Assembly: GCF_024199945.1 (NCBI RefSeq)
Contig: NZ_JANADP010000001.1
Location: 5,766,001-5,830,000, forward strand
DNA: 64,000 bases
From: Bradyrhizobium sp. CCGUVB4N
GTDB taxonomy: Bacteria; Pseudomonadota; Alphaproteobacteria; Rhizobiales; Xanthobacteraceae
Direction: 5' to 3'
Shown: positions 19,725 to 27,989 of the stretch, piece by piece
Layout: the number at the start of each line of letters is the position of its first letter
Position numbering within the stretch: the stretch's first letter is position 1
Made by a program: the position numbers and the translations under genes
The notes under the pieces: model-generated
Told to the model about the DNA's origin: nothing
What the model saw: only the letters and a program-made list of their open reading frames with translations
Database searches by the model: none

Positions 19725-20102
19725 TTACTTGAGCTCGACCTTCGCACCAGCCTTCTCGAGCTGGACCTTGATCTTGTCGGCCTCTTCCTTGTTCACGCCT
19801 TCCTTGACAGGCTTCGGCGCGCCCTCGACGAGGTCCTTTGCTTCCTTCAGGCCCAAGCCGGTGATGGCGCGGACTTCCTTGATGACCTCGATCTTCTTGT
19901 CGCCGGCGCTGGCGAGAACGACCGTGAACTCGGTCTTCTCTTCCGCCGGAGCGGCGGCAGCGCCACCACCAGCCGGGCCGGCCACGGCGACGGCCGCGGC
20001 AGCCGAAACGCCCCACTTCTCTTCGAGGAGCTTCGCGAGTTCGGCAGCTTCGAGCACGGTGAGGCTCGAGAGGTCGTCAACGATCTTCTGCAAGTCAGCC
20101 AT
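19725..20102 (-). CDS. rplL: 50S ribosomal protein L7/L12
   Basis: Multicopy stalk protein that recruits and activates translational GTPases. 125 residues: N-terminal dimerisation domain (MADLQKIVDDLSSLTVLEAAELAK), Ala/Gly/Pro hinge at about 36-55 (AAAAVAVAGPAGG), and C-terminal factor-binding domain (FTVVLASAGDKKIEVIKEVR, then the GLGLKEAKDLVEGAPK motif). The AGGAAAC ribosome site is 6 nt from the ATG. It is 54 bp downstream of rplJ, its co-regulated partner. Confidence 0.97.
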   Translation of the reverse strand: MADLQKIVDDLSSLTVLEAAELAKLLEEKWGVSAAAAVAVAGPAGGGAAAAPAEEKTEFTVVLASAGDKKIEVIKEVRAITGLGLKEAKDLVEGAPKPVKEGVNKEEADKIKVQLEKAGAKVELK

Positions 20103-20156
20103 TGTTCAGTTTCCTTGAGTGTAAGTCTGGTTCGGGTTTGAGTTTTGCGAAGGGCG

Positions 20157-20675
20157 TCAGGCCGCTTCGCCCTTTGAGGCATGAGCCTGGATGACGCGCG
20201 CGAGCTTGCCCGCGGGCGCGTTGGCGAGCTGAGCGATCTTGGTCGCCGGGGCCACAAGCAGGCCGACGATCTTGCCGCGCAGTTCATCAAGCGACGGCAG
20301 CGAGGCAAGCGCCTTCACGCCGTCGACATTCAGGACGGTCTTCCCCATCGAGCCGCCGACGATGACGAACTTTTCGTTCGCCTTGGCGAATTCGATGGCG
20401 ACCTTTGGCGCCGCTACCGGATCGTTCGAAGTGGCGATCACGGTCGGTCCCTTCAGCATGGGGCCGATGGCAACGACGTCAGTGCCTTCAAGAGCAATTT
20501 TGGCGAGACGGTTCTTCGAGACCTTCACCGAGGCACCCGCCTGCTTCATCTGCTGGCGCAGCTTCTGCATCTGGGCGACGGTGAGGCCGGAATATTGAGC
20601 AACGACCGCGACGCTCGTGGTCTTGAAGACCCCATTGAGCTGTTCGACCGCTTCCTTTTTTGCCGCTCGTTCCAC
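20157..20675 (-). CDS. rplJ: 50S ribosomal protein L10 (GTG start)
   Basis: L10 anchors the L7/L12 stalk to 23S rRNA and, bound to L12, represses its own operon in other bacteria. The frame is open to 20798 with an ATG at 20702, but I choose the GTG at 20675: it gives V/M-ERAAKKEAVEQLNGVFKTT, the rhizobial N-terminus and 172-residue length, and has GGAAAGAG about 7 nt upstream. The body contains SVAVVAQYSGLTVAQMQKLR and VSKNRLAKIALEGT. The C-terminal helix that carries L12 dimers is present. Confidence 0.93.
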   Translation of the reverse strand: MERAAKKEAVEQLNGVFKTTSVAVVAQYSGLTVAQMQKLRQQMKQAGASVKVSKNRLAKIALEGTDVVAIGPMLKGPTVIATSNDPVAAPKVAIEFAKANEKFVIVGGSMGKTVLNVDGVKALASLPSLDELRGKIVGLLVAPATKIAQLANAPAGKLARVIQAHASKGEAA

Positions 20676-21256
20676 AGCAAGCTCTTTCCGGTTGGCGGTC
20701 ATCGCGAAAGCGGGACCGCCGGGTTGCACCCATCGTCCCACCCAAAACCTGAACCTCAGGGCCAAAACCCATCGGACACGCGCCGGGCGAGACGACAATT
20801 CAAAGCCTGCCCTCCGGGAGCTCGCTGGAGCCCACGGCGTGTCGAGGTCCGAACCAAACTCCTTCCGCGACCACCCTAAAGTGGGAAGCGAGGTGAAATC
20901 CGGTCTTCACCCGTCTATGCAGGCCATGCGATTAAGCCGTTGAGAAATCGAAATTTCCCGCGGGCGCCTGCAGTCTTGGACAGGACAAGGCCAGCCGGCG
21001 AACCGCCTGACCTCTGCTCGCACCCCCACCGGCCGATGGATTTTCCTTCCTTTTCGGGCAAATCCTTGCGGACGTCCTGAAAAGGAATGATCTCCTGCGT
21101 GTCGGGTTTTCGGAATGCGTGCACGAACGCGCCAGCCAAGGCCGGCACGTCCGGAAGCGGTTCTTTAACCGCTCTCTGCCGGATTGCCAAGAGCAAAATT
21201 CACACCAGTTCCAATCCGTTGCCGACCGGGCATGAGGCGGCCTGACAAGGGCCGAT
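20676..21256. other. rplJL leader region
   Basis: About 580 bp between the dehydrogenase stop and rplJ. It is expected to hold the rplJL promoter and the RNA target for L10-L12 autoregulation. A weak promoter-like pair is at 21163-21191. AGCGGTT (21156-21162) and AACCGCT (21167-21173) form a 7-bp hairpin that may end the dehydrogenase transcript or begin the leader. Open frames here are poorly conserved in character and not called. Confidence 0.5.
21163..21191 (-). promoter_or_regulatory. Weak candidate promoter for rplJL
   Basis: On the minus strand CTTGGC (21186-21191) is followed after 17 bp by TTAAAG (21163-21168). It overlaps the 7-bp inverted repeat 21156-21173. It would place the start about 480 nt before rplJ. 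Motif reading only. Confidence 0.25.
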
Positions 21257-22210
21257 TCAGGCCGATTTGACCCCATGGGGCAGCGGCTTGCCCTCGAAAA
21301 ATGCGCCGAGATTGGCCAGCACGCAGTTCTGCATGGCGACGTGCGATTCGAGGGTGTGGCCACCGATATGCGGGGCGAACACCACGTTGGGGAGCGCGGT
21401 CAGGGTGTCGGGGGCGTGAGGTTCCTTCTCGAAGACATCGAGGCCGGCGCCGGCGATGGTCTTGTCGGAGAGCGCTGCGACCAGGGCCTCCTGGTCGATG
21501 ACCGAGCCCCGCGAAATGTTGACGACGTAGCCGTCGGCACCGAGGCGCCCTAGGATATCGGCGTTGACGACGTGCTGGGTCTCAGCCCCCGCCCGGACCG
21601 CGATCATCAGCACGCTGCACCAGTCGGCCAGCGCCTCCAGCGACGGGAAATATTGATAGGGCAGATCGCATTTGCTGCGGCTGAAATAGCCGACCTCGCT
21701 CTCGAAGGCGGCGCAGCGCGCGGTGATCTTGCGGCCGATCTCGCCCATGCCGTAGACGCCGATGCGGCGCCCGGGCATCCCCGCCTGCGGGCGCATCATC
21801 GGCGACTGCTTCGAGGCCGCCCAATCGCCGCTGCGGACATATTGATCGGCGACCAGGATCCGCCGCGTCGTCGCCAGCATCAGGGTTATCGCGATGTCGG
21901 CGACCGAGGCGGCATTGGCGCCGGGGCTGTGACCGACCGCGATGTTGCGGCTGGCTGCCGCCTTCAGGTCGACGCCGTCATAGCCGGTGCCGTAGCAGAC
22001 GATCGCGCCGAGCTTCGGAAACAGGTCCATCGCCTCGGCGCCGAGCGGCGAGCCGCCGGCCGTCAGCATCGCACGGATGCCGCCGAGTTCTTCCGCCGAA
22101 AACACCTCCGTGGCCTTCCTGCCGCCGGTGTCGAGCAGTTCGAACCGCTCGGCGAAGCGCGCCATCATCGTCTTGGGAAAGCGCGAATAGATCAGGACCT
22201 TGTCAGCCAT
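21257..22210 (-). CDS. D-isomer-specific 2-hydroxyacid dehydrogenase
   Basis: NAD(P)-dependent enzyme of the glyoxylate/hydroxypyruvate reductase type, 317 residues. The nucleotide motif is GVYGMGEIGRK (151-161). The catalytic set is present: R234 in NISRGSVID, E263 in DVFEKEPHAP, H281 in APHIGGHT. The exact substrate cannot be set from sequence; hydroxypyruvate, glyoxylate or a similar acid is likely. It sits between rplKA and rplJL on the same strand but behind a strong terminator at 22248-22279, so it probably has its own promoter in the 38 bp before its start or within the terminator region, or depends on leaky read-through. Confidence 0.92.
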   Translation of the reverse strand: MADKVLIYSRFPKTMMARFAERFELLDTGGRKATEVFSAEELGGIRAMLTAGGSPLGAEAMDLFPKLGAIVCYGTGYDGVDLKAAASRNIAVGHSPGANAASVADIAITLMLATTRRILVADQYVRSGDWAASKQSPMMRPQAGMPGRRIGVYGMGEIGRKITARCAAFESEVGYFSRSKCDLPYQYFPSLEALADWCSVLMIAVRAGAETQHVVNADILGRLGADGYVVNISRGSVIDQEALVAALSDKTIAGAGLDVFEKEPHAPDTLTALPNVVFAPHIGGHTLESHVAMQNCVLANLGAFFEGKPLPHGVKSA

Positions 22211-22247
22211 TGTTGTTGTTTCCGGTGAGTGCCGTCGAAAATGGAAA

Positions 22248-22279
22248 GGGGCGGAATCGGTCGCCCGATTCCGCCCCTC
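22248..22279 (-). terminator. Strong rho-independent terminator after rplKA
   Basis: AGGGGCGGAATCGG (22248-22261) pairs perfectly with CCGATTCCGCCCCT (22266-22279) over a 4-nt loop. On the minus strand it is followed by a U-rich stretch (TTTCCATTTT). It lies 38 bp after the rplA stop and 38 bp before the dehydrogenase start. Confidence 0.88.
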
Positions 22280-22316
22280 GCCTCATGCAATTTCCAAACC
22301 TTAGCCGAGGCAAGCC

Positions 22317-23009
22317 TTAGCCGAGGATGGTGCCCGGCTCGACCTTCACGCCTGGGCCCATCGTCGAGGACACTGCAACGCGCTGGATGTAGGTGCCCTT
22401 GGAGCCAGCCGGCTTCGCCTTCGAGACAGCATCGGCGAGCGCCTTGATGTTCTCGACCAGCTTCTCCTCGGAGAACGAGGCCTTGCCGACGCCGGCCTGC
22501 AGGATGCCGGCCTTCTCGACGCGGAACTCGACCGAGCCGCCCTTGGCACCCTTCACCGCACCGGTGACGTCCATGGTCACGGTGCCGATCTTCGGGTTCG
22601 GCATCAGGCCGCGCGGGCCGAGCACCTTACCGAGGCGACCGACCAGCGGCATCATGTCGGGGGTCGCAATACAACGATCGAAATCGATCGCGCCGTTCTG
22701 CACCTTCTCGACCAGGTCTTCGGCGCCGACGACGTCGGCACCTGCGGCCTTGGCTTCGTCAGCCTTGGCGCCACGGGCGAATACGCCGACGCGGAGCGTA
22801 CGGCCAGTGCCGTTCGGCAGGGTCACGACGCCGCGGACCATCTGGTCGGCGTGACGCGGATCGACGCCGAGATTGATCGCGACCTCGATGGTCTCGTCGA
22901 ACTTCGCTTTCGCGCGTTCCTTGACCATCTTGATGGCGTCCGCGAGCGGGTAAAGCTTTTCGCGGTCAACACCTTCGCGGGCTTTGTTCAAACGCTTTCC
23001 GATTGCCAT
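22317..23009 (-). CDS. rplA: 50S ribosomal protein L1
   Basis: L1 stalk protein involved in E-site tRNA release; in many bacteria it represses rplKA translation. 230 residues. Family features: EVAINLGVDPRHADQMVRG, the FDRCIATPDMMPLVGRLGK region, LGPRGLMPNPKIGT and the C-terminal IQRVAVSSTMGPGVKV. It begins 6 bp after the rplK stop, so the two are translationally close-coupled. Confidence 0.97.
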   Translation of the reverse strand: MAIGKRLNKAREGVDREKLYPLADAIKMVKERAKAKFDETIEVAINLGVDPRHADQMVRGVVTLPNGTGRTLRVGVFARGAKADEAKAAGADVVGAEDLVEKVQNGAIDFDRCIATPDMMPLVGRLGKVLGPRGLMPNPKIGTVTMDVTGAVKGAKGGSVEFRVEKAGILQAGVGKASFSEEKLVENIKALADAVSKAKPAGSKGTYIQRVAVSSTMGPGVKVEPGTILG

Positions 23010-23015
23010 AGCCGC

Positions 23016-23444
23016 TTACCCCGCCACTTCCAGACCCATCGAACGGGCAGAGCCCTCGACCATCTTCATGGCCGATTCGATGGTGTCGCAATTGAGATCC
23101 TTCATCTTCTTCTCGGCGATCTCGCGCACCTGCGCCTTGGTCACCTTGCCGGCCTTGTCACGGCCCGGCGCCTTCGAGCCGGACTGGATCTTGGCAGCCT
23201 GCTTGAGGAAGAAGGACATCGGCGGCGTCTTCATCTCGAAGGTGAAGGAACGGTCCGCATAGATGGTGATGATCACCGGGATCGGGGTGTTCTTCTCTTC
23301 CTTCTGAGTCTGGGCGTTGAACGCCTTGCAGAACTCCATGATGTTGAGACCGCGCTGACCGAGCGCGGGACCGATCGGGGGCGAGGGATTCGCCGCACCG
23401 GCCGGGACCTGAAGCTTCAGGTATCCGGTCACTTTCTTTGCCAT
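23016..23444 (-). CDS. rplK: 50S ribosomal protein L11
   Basis: L11 of the GTPase-associated centre, needed for stringent-factor activation. 142 residues, starting MAKKVTGYLKLQVPAGAANP with the conserved PPIGPALGQRGLNIMEFCKAF segment and C-terminal rRNA-binding domain (GRDKAGKVTKAQVREIAE). A CAGGAG ribosome site lies 6 nt upstream. It is 133 bp after nusG; no clear separate promoter was seen, so read-through from secE-nusG is possible. Confidence 0.97.
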   Translation of the reverse strand: MAKKVTGYLKLQVPAGAANPSPPIGPALGQRGLNIMEFCKAFNAQTQKEEKNTPIPVIITIYADRSFTFEMKTPPMSFFLKQAAKIQSGSKAPGRDKAGKVTKAQVREIAEKKMKDLNCDTIESAMKMVEGSARSMGLEVAG

Positions 23445-23577
23445 GTATCACTCCTGTTGTGCCGGCCTGGACCGGCGGTTTCAGGTTCGTGGTCTGGGTC
23501 GGATGCGGCTGGCAACCGCCCTCTCCCTCCCACGGCCTCTGCTTGCGCGAAAACTTTCGGCCTCGCGCCTTACCCGA

Positions 23578-24135
23578 TCAGACCTTCTCGACCTGACCGA
23601 ATTCCAATTCCACAGGCGTGGCGCGACCGAAGATCGACACCGCGACCTTCACGCGCGAGCGCGCCTCGTCGATTTCCTCGACCACACCCGAGAACGAGGC
23701 GAACGGGCCATCGGCCACGCGCACGTTCTCGCCGATCTCGAACGACACCGACGCCTTCGGCCGTTCCACACCCTCCTGCACCTGGTGCAGGATGCGCATG
23801 GCTTCGTTCTCCGAGATCGGCATCGGCTTGTTCTCGGCGCCGAGGAAGCCCGTGACCTTCGGCGTGTTCTTGATCAGATGAAACGCCTCGTCGGTCAGCT
23901 TCATCTTCACCAGCACGTAGCCCGGGAAGAACTTGCGCTCGGCGTCGATCTTGCGGCCGCGGCGCACTTCCGTGACCTTCTCGGTCGGAACCAGCACCAG
24001 CTCGAACAGCTCTTCGAGCCCGCGCTGCTTGGCCTGCTCGCGGATCGATTCGGCGACCTTCTTCTCGAAGTTCGAATAGGCGTGGACGATGTACCAGCGC
24101 TTGTCGGACGATTGGGTTGCGGCGGCTGTTGCCAT
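23578..24135 (-). CDS. nusG: Transcription termination/antitermination protein NusG
   Basis: Universal RNA polymerase elongation factor. 185 residues: NGN domain with WYIVHAYSNFEKKVAESIRE and the FPGYVLVKMKLTDEAFHLIK stretch, then a KOW domain (GENVRVADGPFASFSGVVEE, residues about 130-180). The ATG overlaps the secE stop by one base (TGATG), so the two are translationally coupled. Confidence 0.97.
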   Translation of the reverse strand: MATAAATQSSDKRWYIVHAYSNFEKKVAESIREQAKQRGLEELFELVLVPTEKVTEVRRGRKIDAERKFFPGYVLVKMKLTDEAFHLIKNTPKVTGFLGAENKPMPISENEAMRILHQVQEGVERPKASVSFEIGENVRVADGPFASFSGVVEEIDEARSRVKVAVSIFGRATPVELEFGQVEKV

Positions 24136-24326
24136 CAGTGAATGCCCAAAAGGAAGGTGATGAGGTAACGGATGATCTGGTCGGCGGCGAAGAAGAAGAT
24201 CGAGGCCACGGCGACCATCACGAACACCATGATGGTGGTGATCGTGGTCTCACGACGGGTAGGCCAGGTGACCTTGGCGGTCTCCGAGCGCACTTCCTGC
24301 AAGAACTTGAACGGGCTGACTGCCAT
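24135..24326 (-). CDS. secE: Preprotein translocase subunit SecE
   Basis: Small essential subunit of the SecYEG channel in the inner membrane. 63 residues from the chosen ATG (MAVSPFKFLQEVRSETAKV): a conserved amphipathic region with KVTWPTRRET, then one transmembrane helix (IMVFVMVAVASIFFFAADQI). The alternative ATG at 24341 would add MASQT; neither has a strong ribosome site. A promoter lies about 150 bp upstream. Operon secE-nusG, the usual pairing. Confidence 0.92.
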   Translation of the reverse strand: MAVSPFKFLQEVRSETAKVTWPTRRETTITTIMVFVMVAVASIFFFAADQIIRYLITFLLGIH

Positions 24327-24484
24327 CGTTTGCGACGCCATTAAGAATTTCAGGGATCCGAACAGCCGCCTGTGGCCCAGCCCTCTGTCTCGAAGGATGA
24401 GCCGGAAAACCGGGCTCGATTGTTCGGGGGATTTCAAAGCCGCGCCGGAGATCCGCGTTTAACGGGCCGGCTGCGAGTGCCGGG

Positions 24485-24513
24485 TATCTACTGCGGATGG
24501 GGCCAAAGGTCAA
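24485..24513 (-). promoter_or_regulatory. Candidate promoter of secE-nusG
   Basis: On the minus strand TTGACC (24508-24513) is followed by exactly 17 bp and TAGATA (24485-24490). It lies between tRNA-Trp and secE and points at secE, with a leader of about 150 nt. It is the clearest sigma-70-like pair in the core block. Confidence 0.6.
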
Positions 24514-24654
24514 GGTGCGGGCGGGCTGGAATCCACACCGGCCCGGCTGACGGACGTGATGCGGATCAAGGGCTTATGGGCCCCGCATGACCCAGCGCCC
24601 GAGCTATTCAGCCCGGCGCCGTCCTGCCTTCAATCCGGATTGTCTGGGATTAGC

Positions 24655-24730
24655 TGGCAGGAGTGGCAGGGCTCGAACCTGCGACCCCCGGTTTTGGAGA
24701 CCGGTGCTCTACCAATTGAGCTACACTCCT
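24655..24730 (-). tRNA. trpT: tRNA-Trp (anticodon CCA)
   Basis: A 76-nt cloverleaf with encoded CCA. The acceptor stem AGGAGTG (5' end at 24730) pairs with CACTCCT; the D-loop is AGCTCAATTGGTAGAGCA; the anticodon loop CTCCAAA gives anticodon CCA; the T-arm contains GGTTCGAGCC. It is directly upstream of secE, a common bacterial arrangement. Confidence 0.97.
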
Positions 24731-24894
24731 ACGGACCCTTGCGTCGCCGCCGGATCAGGGGCGCTTTCAAGCACAGGGGACGGCCGGATTGCAAGGACGG
24801 ATTGCAAGGGTGAAGCGCGCTGGCTTCGCTTGTTTGTGCAACGGCTTCTGGGCCACTCTCCGATCCCGATAATCAAGAACAACCGGGAGCCCCC

Positions 24895-26124
24895 ATGACT
24901 ACCTTAGCGTCGACAGCCGCCGCCCACCCCTCGACCGCGCCAAAAACCCCGTCTCTTCCCGAAGCCAAGCCGGAAACGCTGGGCCTGTCGCGGCCCCGCC
25001 TCCAGGCGATGTCGGACGCGTTCAAGCGCGAGATCGACAAGGGAACCGTCCCCGGCGTGACCGTGCTGGTGGCGAGGGGCGGCCAGGTCGGCTGGTTCGA
25101 GGCGCTCGGCAAGCAGAGCCCGGCGGGCCCGGCGATGGCGCTTGATTCGATCTTCCGGATCTTCTCGATGACCAAGCCGATCGTCTCGGTCGGCATCATG
25201 GCGCTGGTCGAGGACGGCCACCTCCTGCTCGGCGATCCCGTCGCAAAATTCATCCCGGAGTTCGCGGACCAGAAGGTCGGCGTCGTCAGCGGTGGCAAGC
25301 TGGAACTGGTTCCACCGAGGCGGCCGATGACGGTGCAGGACCTGCTCCGCCACACCTCGGGTCTCACCTATGAGCACCAGGGCGACGGCCCGGTGCACAA
25401 GCTCTACCAGGAGTCCCGCGTCCGCAGCCGCAAGATCACCAATGCCGAGCACGCCGCGCTGGTGGCGAGCTTCCCGCTGGTCTGCCACCCCGGCGACGAG
25501 TTCAACTACAGCCGTTCCACCGACATCCTCGGCCGCATCATCGAGGTCGTCAGCGGCAAGTCGCTCGGCACCTATCTCACCGAGCGCATCCTCGCGCCGT
25601 TGCAGATGACCGAGACCGGCTTCTCGACCTCAGAGGCCAACGCCGGCCGGCTCGCGCAGCCATTCGAAGCCGATCCCTGGACCGGTGACAAGGTCGCGCT
25701 GTTCAACATGCTCGAGCAGCCGGTGATGGAATCCGGCGGCGGCGGCCTGGTCTCCACCACGACGGACTACGCCCGCTTCGCGCTGATGCTGCGCAATGGC
25801 GGCACCCTCGACGGCAACAGGATCATCGGCCGCAAGACGCTGGAGCTGATGGCGTCCGATCACCTCGGGCCGCACGTCGTGACCAACGGCACGCTTCTTT
25901 CGCCCGGCCACGGTTTCGGTCTCGGCTTCGCCGTTCGCCGCGACGCCGGCATCGCGCCCTTCCCCGGCAGTGTCGGCAACTATTTCTGGAGCGGCATTGC
26001 CGGCACGTTCTTCTGGATCGATCCGAAGGAGGATCTGTTCACGGTGTTCATGACCCAGGGACCGGGACAACGCGATTTTACGCGCACGCTGGTGCGGGAT
26101 CTGGTTTACGCGGCGGTAGAGTGA
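24895..26124 (+). CDS. Serine hydrolase of the class C beta-lactamase / esterase family
   Basis: Penicillin-binding-protein-fold hydrolase, 409 residues. The nucleophile motif SxxK is S91-MT-K94 (FSMTKP), and the general-base tyrosine is in FNYSRSTD (Y205). A late HGFGLGFAV segment stands where the third motif (HTG/KTG) lies. There is no clear signal peptide, so it may be a cytoplasmic esterase rather than a periplasmic beta-lactamase; EstB-type esterases and D-aminopeptidase-like enzymes are alternatives. GGGAG lies 6 nt before the ATG. Monocistronic, ending in a palindromic repeat. Confidence 0.88.
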   Translation: MTTLASTAAAHPSTAPKTPSLPEAKPETLGLSRPRLQAMSDAFKREIDKGTVPGVTVLVARGGQVGWFEALGKQSPAGPAMALDSIFRIFSMTKPIVSVGIMALVEDGHLLLGDPVAKFIPEFADQKVGVVSGGKLELVPPRRPMTVQDLLRHTSGLTYEHQGDGPVHKLYQESRVRSRKITNAEHAALVASFPLVCHPGDEFNYSRSTDILGRIIEVVSGKSLGTYLTERILAPLQMTETGFSTSEANAGRLAQPFEADPWTGDKVALFNMLEQPVMESGGGGLVSTTTDYARFALMLRNGGTLDGNRIIGRKTLELMASDHLGPHVVTNGTLLSPGHGFGLGFAVRRDAGIAPFPGSVGNYFWSGIAGTFFWIDPKEDLFTVFMTQGPGQRDFTRTLVRDLVYAAVE

Positions 26125-26173
26125 GGGCGTTCGCTTAGTCGCGCGAGCCGCGAGGCCGCATCCACACACTCAC

Positions 26174-26279
26174 CGTCATGCCCCGGCTTGACCGGGGCAT
26201 CCAGTACTCCGTAGCGGCAGTTTGTTCACACCACTTCGGCCGCGGAGTACTGGATCGCCCGCTTTCGCGGACGATGACG
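26174..26279. repeat. Intergenic palindromic repeat element
   Basis: Nested inverted repeats: CGTCAT (26174-26179) with ATGACG (26274-26279), a CCCCGG..CCGGGG stem near 26180-26199, and CCAGTACTCCG (26201-26211) with CGGAGTACTGG (26243-26253). It lies between convergent genes and resembles the REP/RIME-like elements common in Bradyrhizobium. Confidence 0.7.
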
Positions 26280-26319
26280 CTGATGCTGGAGTGAGCTTAG
26301 GTGCCCTTCTCCGCAAACC

Positions 26320-27087
26320 TCAACTGATCGTCGCGCCGCCGTCGATCACCATGGTCTGGCCGGTCATGAAGTCGCCGGCCGCGGATCCCAGGAACACCGC
26401 CGCACCCGCGATCTCGTCGGGGATGCCGATGCGCAGCAACGGCGAGCGCGAGGTCGAGGCCTTCAGGTTCTCCGGATTGTCCCATAGCGCTTTCGCGAAA
26501 TCGGTCTTGATCAAGCCGGGCGCGATGCAGTTCACGCGGATGTTGTGCTTGCCGTATTCGCAGGCGAGGTTGCGTGCAAGCTGCATGTCGGCGGCCTTGG
26601 AGATCGCGTAGGCCCCGAGAATGGTCGAGCCCTTGAGGCCGCCGATCGAGGACACGATGATCACCGAGCCGTCCTTGCGCTCGATCATCTGCGGCACCAC
26701 CATCGAGATCAGCCAGTTGTTGGCGACGATGTTGTTGTCGAGAATTTTGCGGAACTGATCGTCGGAGATGCCGGCAAGCGGACCGTAATACGGGTTCGAC
26801 GCGGCGTTACACACCAGCACGTCGATCTTGCCGAAGGCGCGGTTGCTCTCGTCGACCAGGTTTTGCAGATTCTCCTTCGATGAAATGTTCGCCGCGATCG
26901 CGGCCGCGGTGCCCTTGCCGAACTTGTCGTTGATGCCCCTGGCGACCTCGTCGCAGACATCGGCCTTGCGCGAGGAGATCACCACCTTGGCGCCGTGCTC
27001 GGCCATGCGCTCGGCGATGGCAAGCCCGATCCCGCGCGTCGAGCCGGTGATGACGGCAACTTTGCCCTTCATGTCGAACAAGGTCAT
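26320..27087 (-). CDS. SDR family oxidoreductase
   Basis: Classical short-chain dehydrogenase/reductase, 255 residues. Coenzyme motif TGSTRGIG (15-22), NAA-type motif CNAASNP (about 96), catalytic serine region IIVSSIGG, YAISK active-site Tyr/Lys at about 156-160, and the C-terminal MVIDGGATIS typical of FabG-like members. The substrate is not determined. GGGAGAG lies 6 nt from the ATG. A second SDR lies close by on the opposite strand with the histidine phosphatase between them. Confidence 0.92.
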   Translation of the reverse strand: MTLFDMKGKVAVITGSTRGIGLAIAERMAEHGAKVVISSRKADVCDEVARGINDKFGKGTAAAIAANISSKENLQNLVDESNRAFGKIDVLVCNAASNPYYGPLAGISDDQFRKILDNNIVANNWLISMVVPQMIERKDGSVIIVSSIGGLKGSTILGAYAISKAADMQLARNLACEYGKHNIRVNCIAPGLIKTDFAKALWDNPENLKASTSRSPLLRIGIPDEIAGAAVFLGSAAGDFMTGQTMVIDGGATIS

Positions 27088-27156
27088 GTTTCTCTCCCAG
27101 GATATGATTTGATTTGCCTGAATCCTACGCCGCGTCCGCGCGAACGGACAACAGCC

Positions 27157-27855
27157 TCAGGCGAGCTTCTTGACTTCCGGTCCCGCCGGCTGATGCATCT
27201 CGGAATGCGCATCGTCCGCGATCCACGGCTGCTGGTTCACCATGGGCAGCCGCCAGACCGAGCGCTCGGGGCTGGCGAAATAATCGAGCCGCGTGATCGA
27301 GACATTGTCGATGTCGAACGACAGCGCCCGCTCCACCTGGCCGTCGAGTGCGAGACCGATCGCCGCCTTGATGGTGCCGCCATGCGCGACGGCGATCACG
27401 TCCTGCCCCGCCGCCTCATTGTTGATCCGCTCGACGGTGCGGCGCGTGCGGTTGTAGAGATCCATGAAACTTTCGCCGCCGGGCGCGGGCTCGTTGATGT
27501 CGGCAAACCAGCTCGAGCCGACGGGACGGCTGGCGATGAACTCGGCGCGATTCATGCCCTGCCAGCGACCGAGATTCTGCTCGGCGAGGTCCGCCTCCCA
27601 TTTCATCGACACGGGCCGCGGATAGCCCGCCTCCCAGATCGCTTCAGCCGTTTGATGCGTGCGCATCAGATTGCTCGAATACCACACTGCCTTGCGTGGC
27701 AGCACCTTGGCAACAGCATTGAACACGTAGGTGTCGCGGGTGTCGCAGGCGAGATCGCTCTGTCCGTAGATGTTGCCGCCGTCATTGCGCACCGGCGCAT
27801 GACGAACCCACCACCAGCGTGTCGTGACCACATTCGGCTTGTCTGCGGTTGCCAT
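27157..27855 (-). CDS. Histidine phosphatase family protein
   Basis: Member of the phosphoglycerate-mutase-like superfamily, 232 residues from the ATG at 27855, chosen over the open frame to 27972 because GGAAGGGC sits 6 nt upstream. The phosphate pocket motif is RHAPV rather than the usual RHG (residues about 19-23). The second catalytic His is in VIAVAHGGTIKAAIG, and the acidic region is around WEADLAEQNLGRWQG. Resemblance is to the CobC/GpmB-like group; the substrate is unknown. It is divergent from an SDR gene, with two inverted repeats between them. Confidence 0.88.
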   Translation of the reverse strand: MATADKPNVVTTRWWWVRHAPVRNDGGNIYGQSDLACDTRDTYVFNAVAKVLPRKAVWYSSNLMRTHQTAEAIWEAGYPRPVSMKWEADLAEQNLGRWQGMNRAEFIASRPVGSSWFADINEPAPGGESFMDLYNRTRRTVERINNEAAGQDVIAVAHGGTIKAAIGLALDGQVERALSFDIDNVSITRLDYFASPERSVWRLPMVNQQPWIADDAHSEMHQPAGPEVKKLA

Positions 27856-27902
27856 TGAAGCCCTTCCATCTCGTGTGATGTCGCTGTACGTCAGGTGTGA
27901 AC

Positions 27903-27942
27903 GTGTCTCAAGACACTTTACTGTTTCAAATTCTGTTTGAAA
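27903..27942. promoter_or_regulatory. Two adjacent inverted repeats in a divergent promoter
   Basis: GTGTCT-N2-AGACAC (27903-27916) and TTTCAAA-N5-TTTGAAA (27924-27942) lie between the histidine phosphatase and the plus-strand SDR. The second is a perfect 19-bp operator-like palindrome of the size bound by TetR/MarR-type dimers. No regulator gene is adjacent. Confidence 0.5.
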
Positions 27943-27989
27943 TTCCGTCGCGCGGCAAGCGTCGCACGGCATACCAAAGGGAGAATCGC

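Noticed and set aside
20932..21363. Minus-strand frame upstream of rplJ overlapping the dehydrogenase end
   Set aside because: Overlaps the dehydrogenase in another frame, basic low-complexity composition, no ribosome site.
24587..24898. Plus-strand frame across the tRNA-Trp gene
   Set aside because: It is read through the antisense of a clear tRNA and has no protein-like features.
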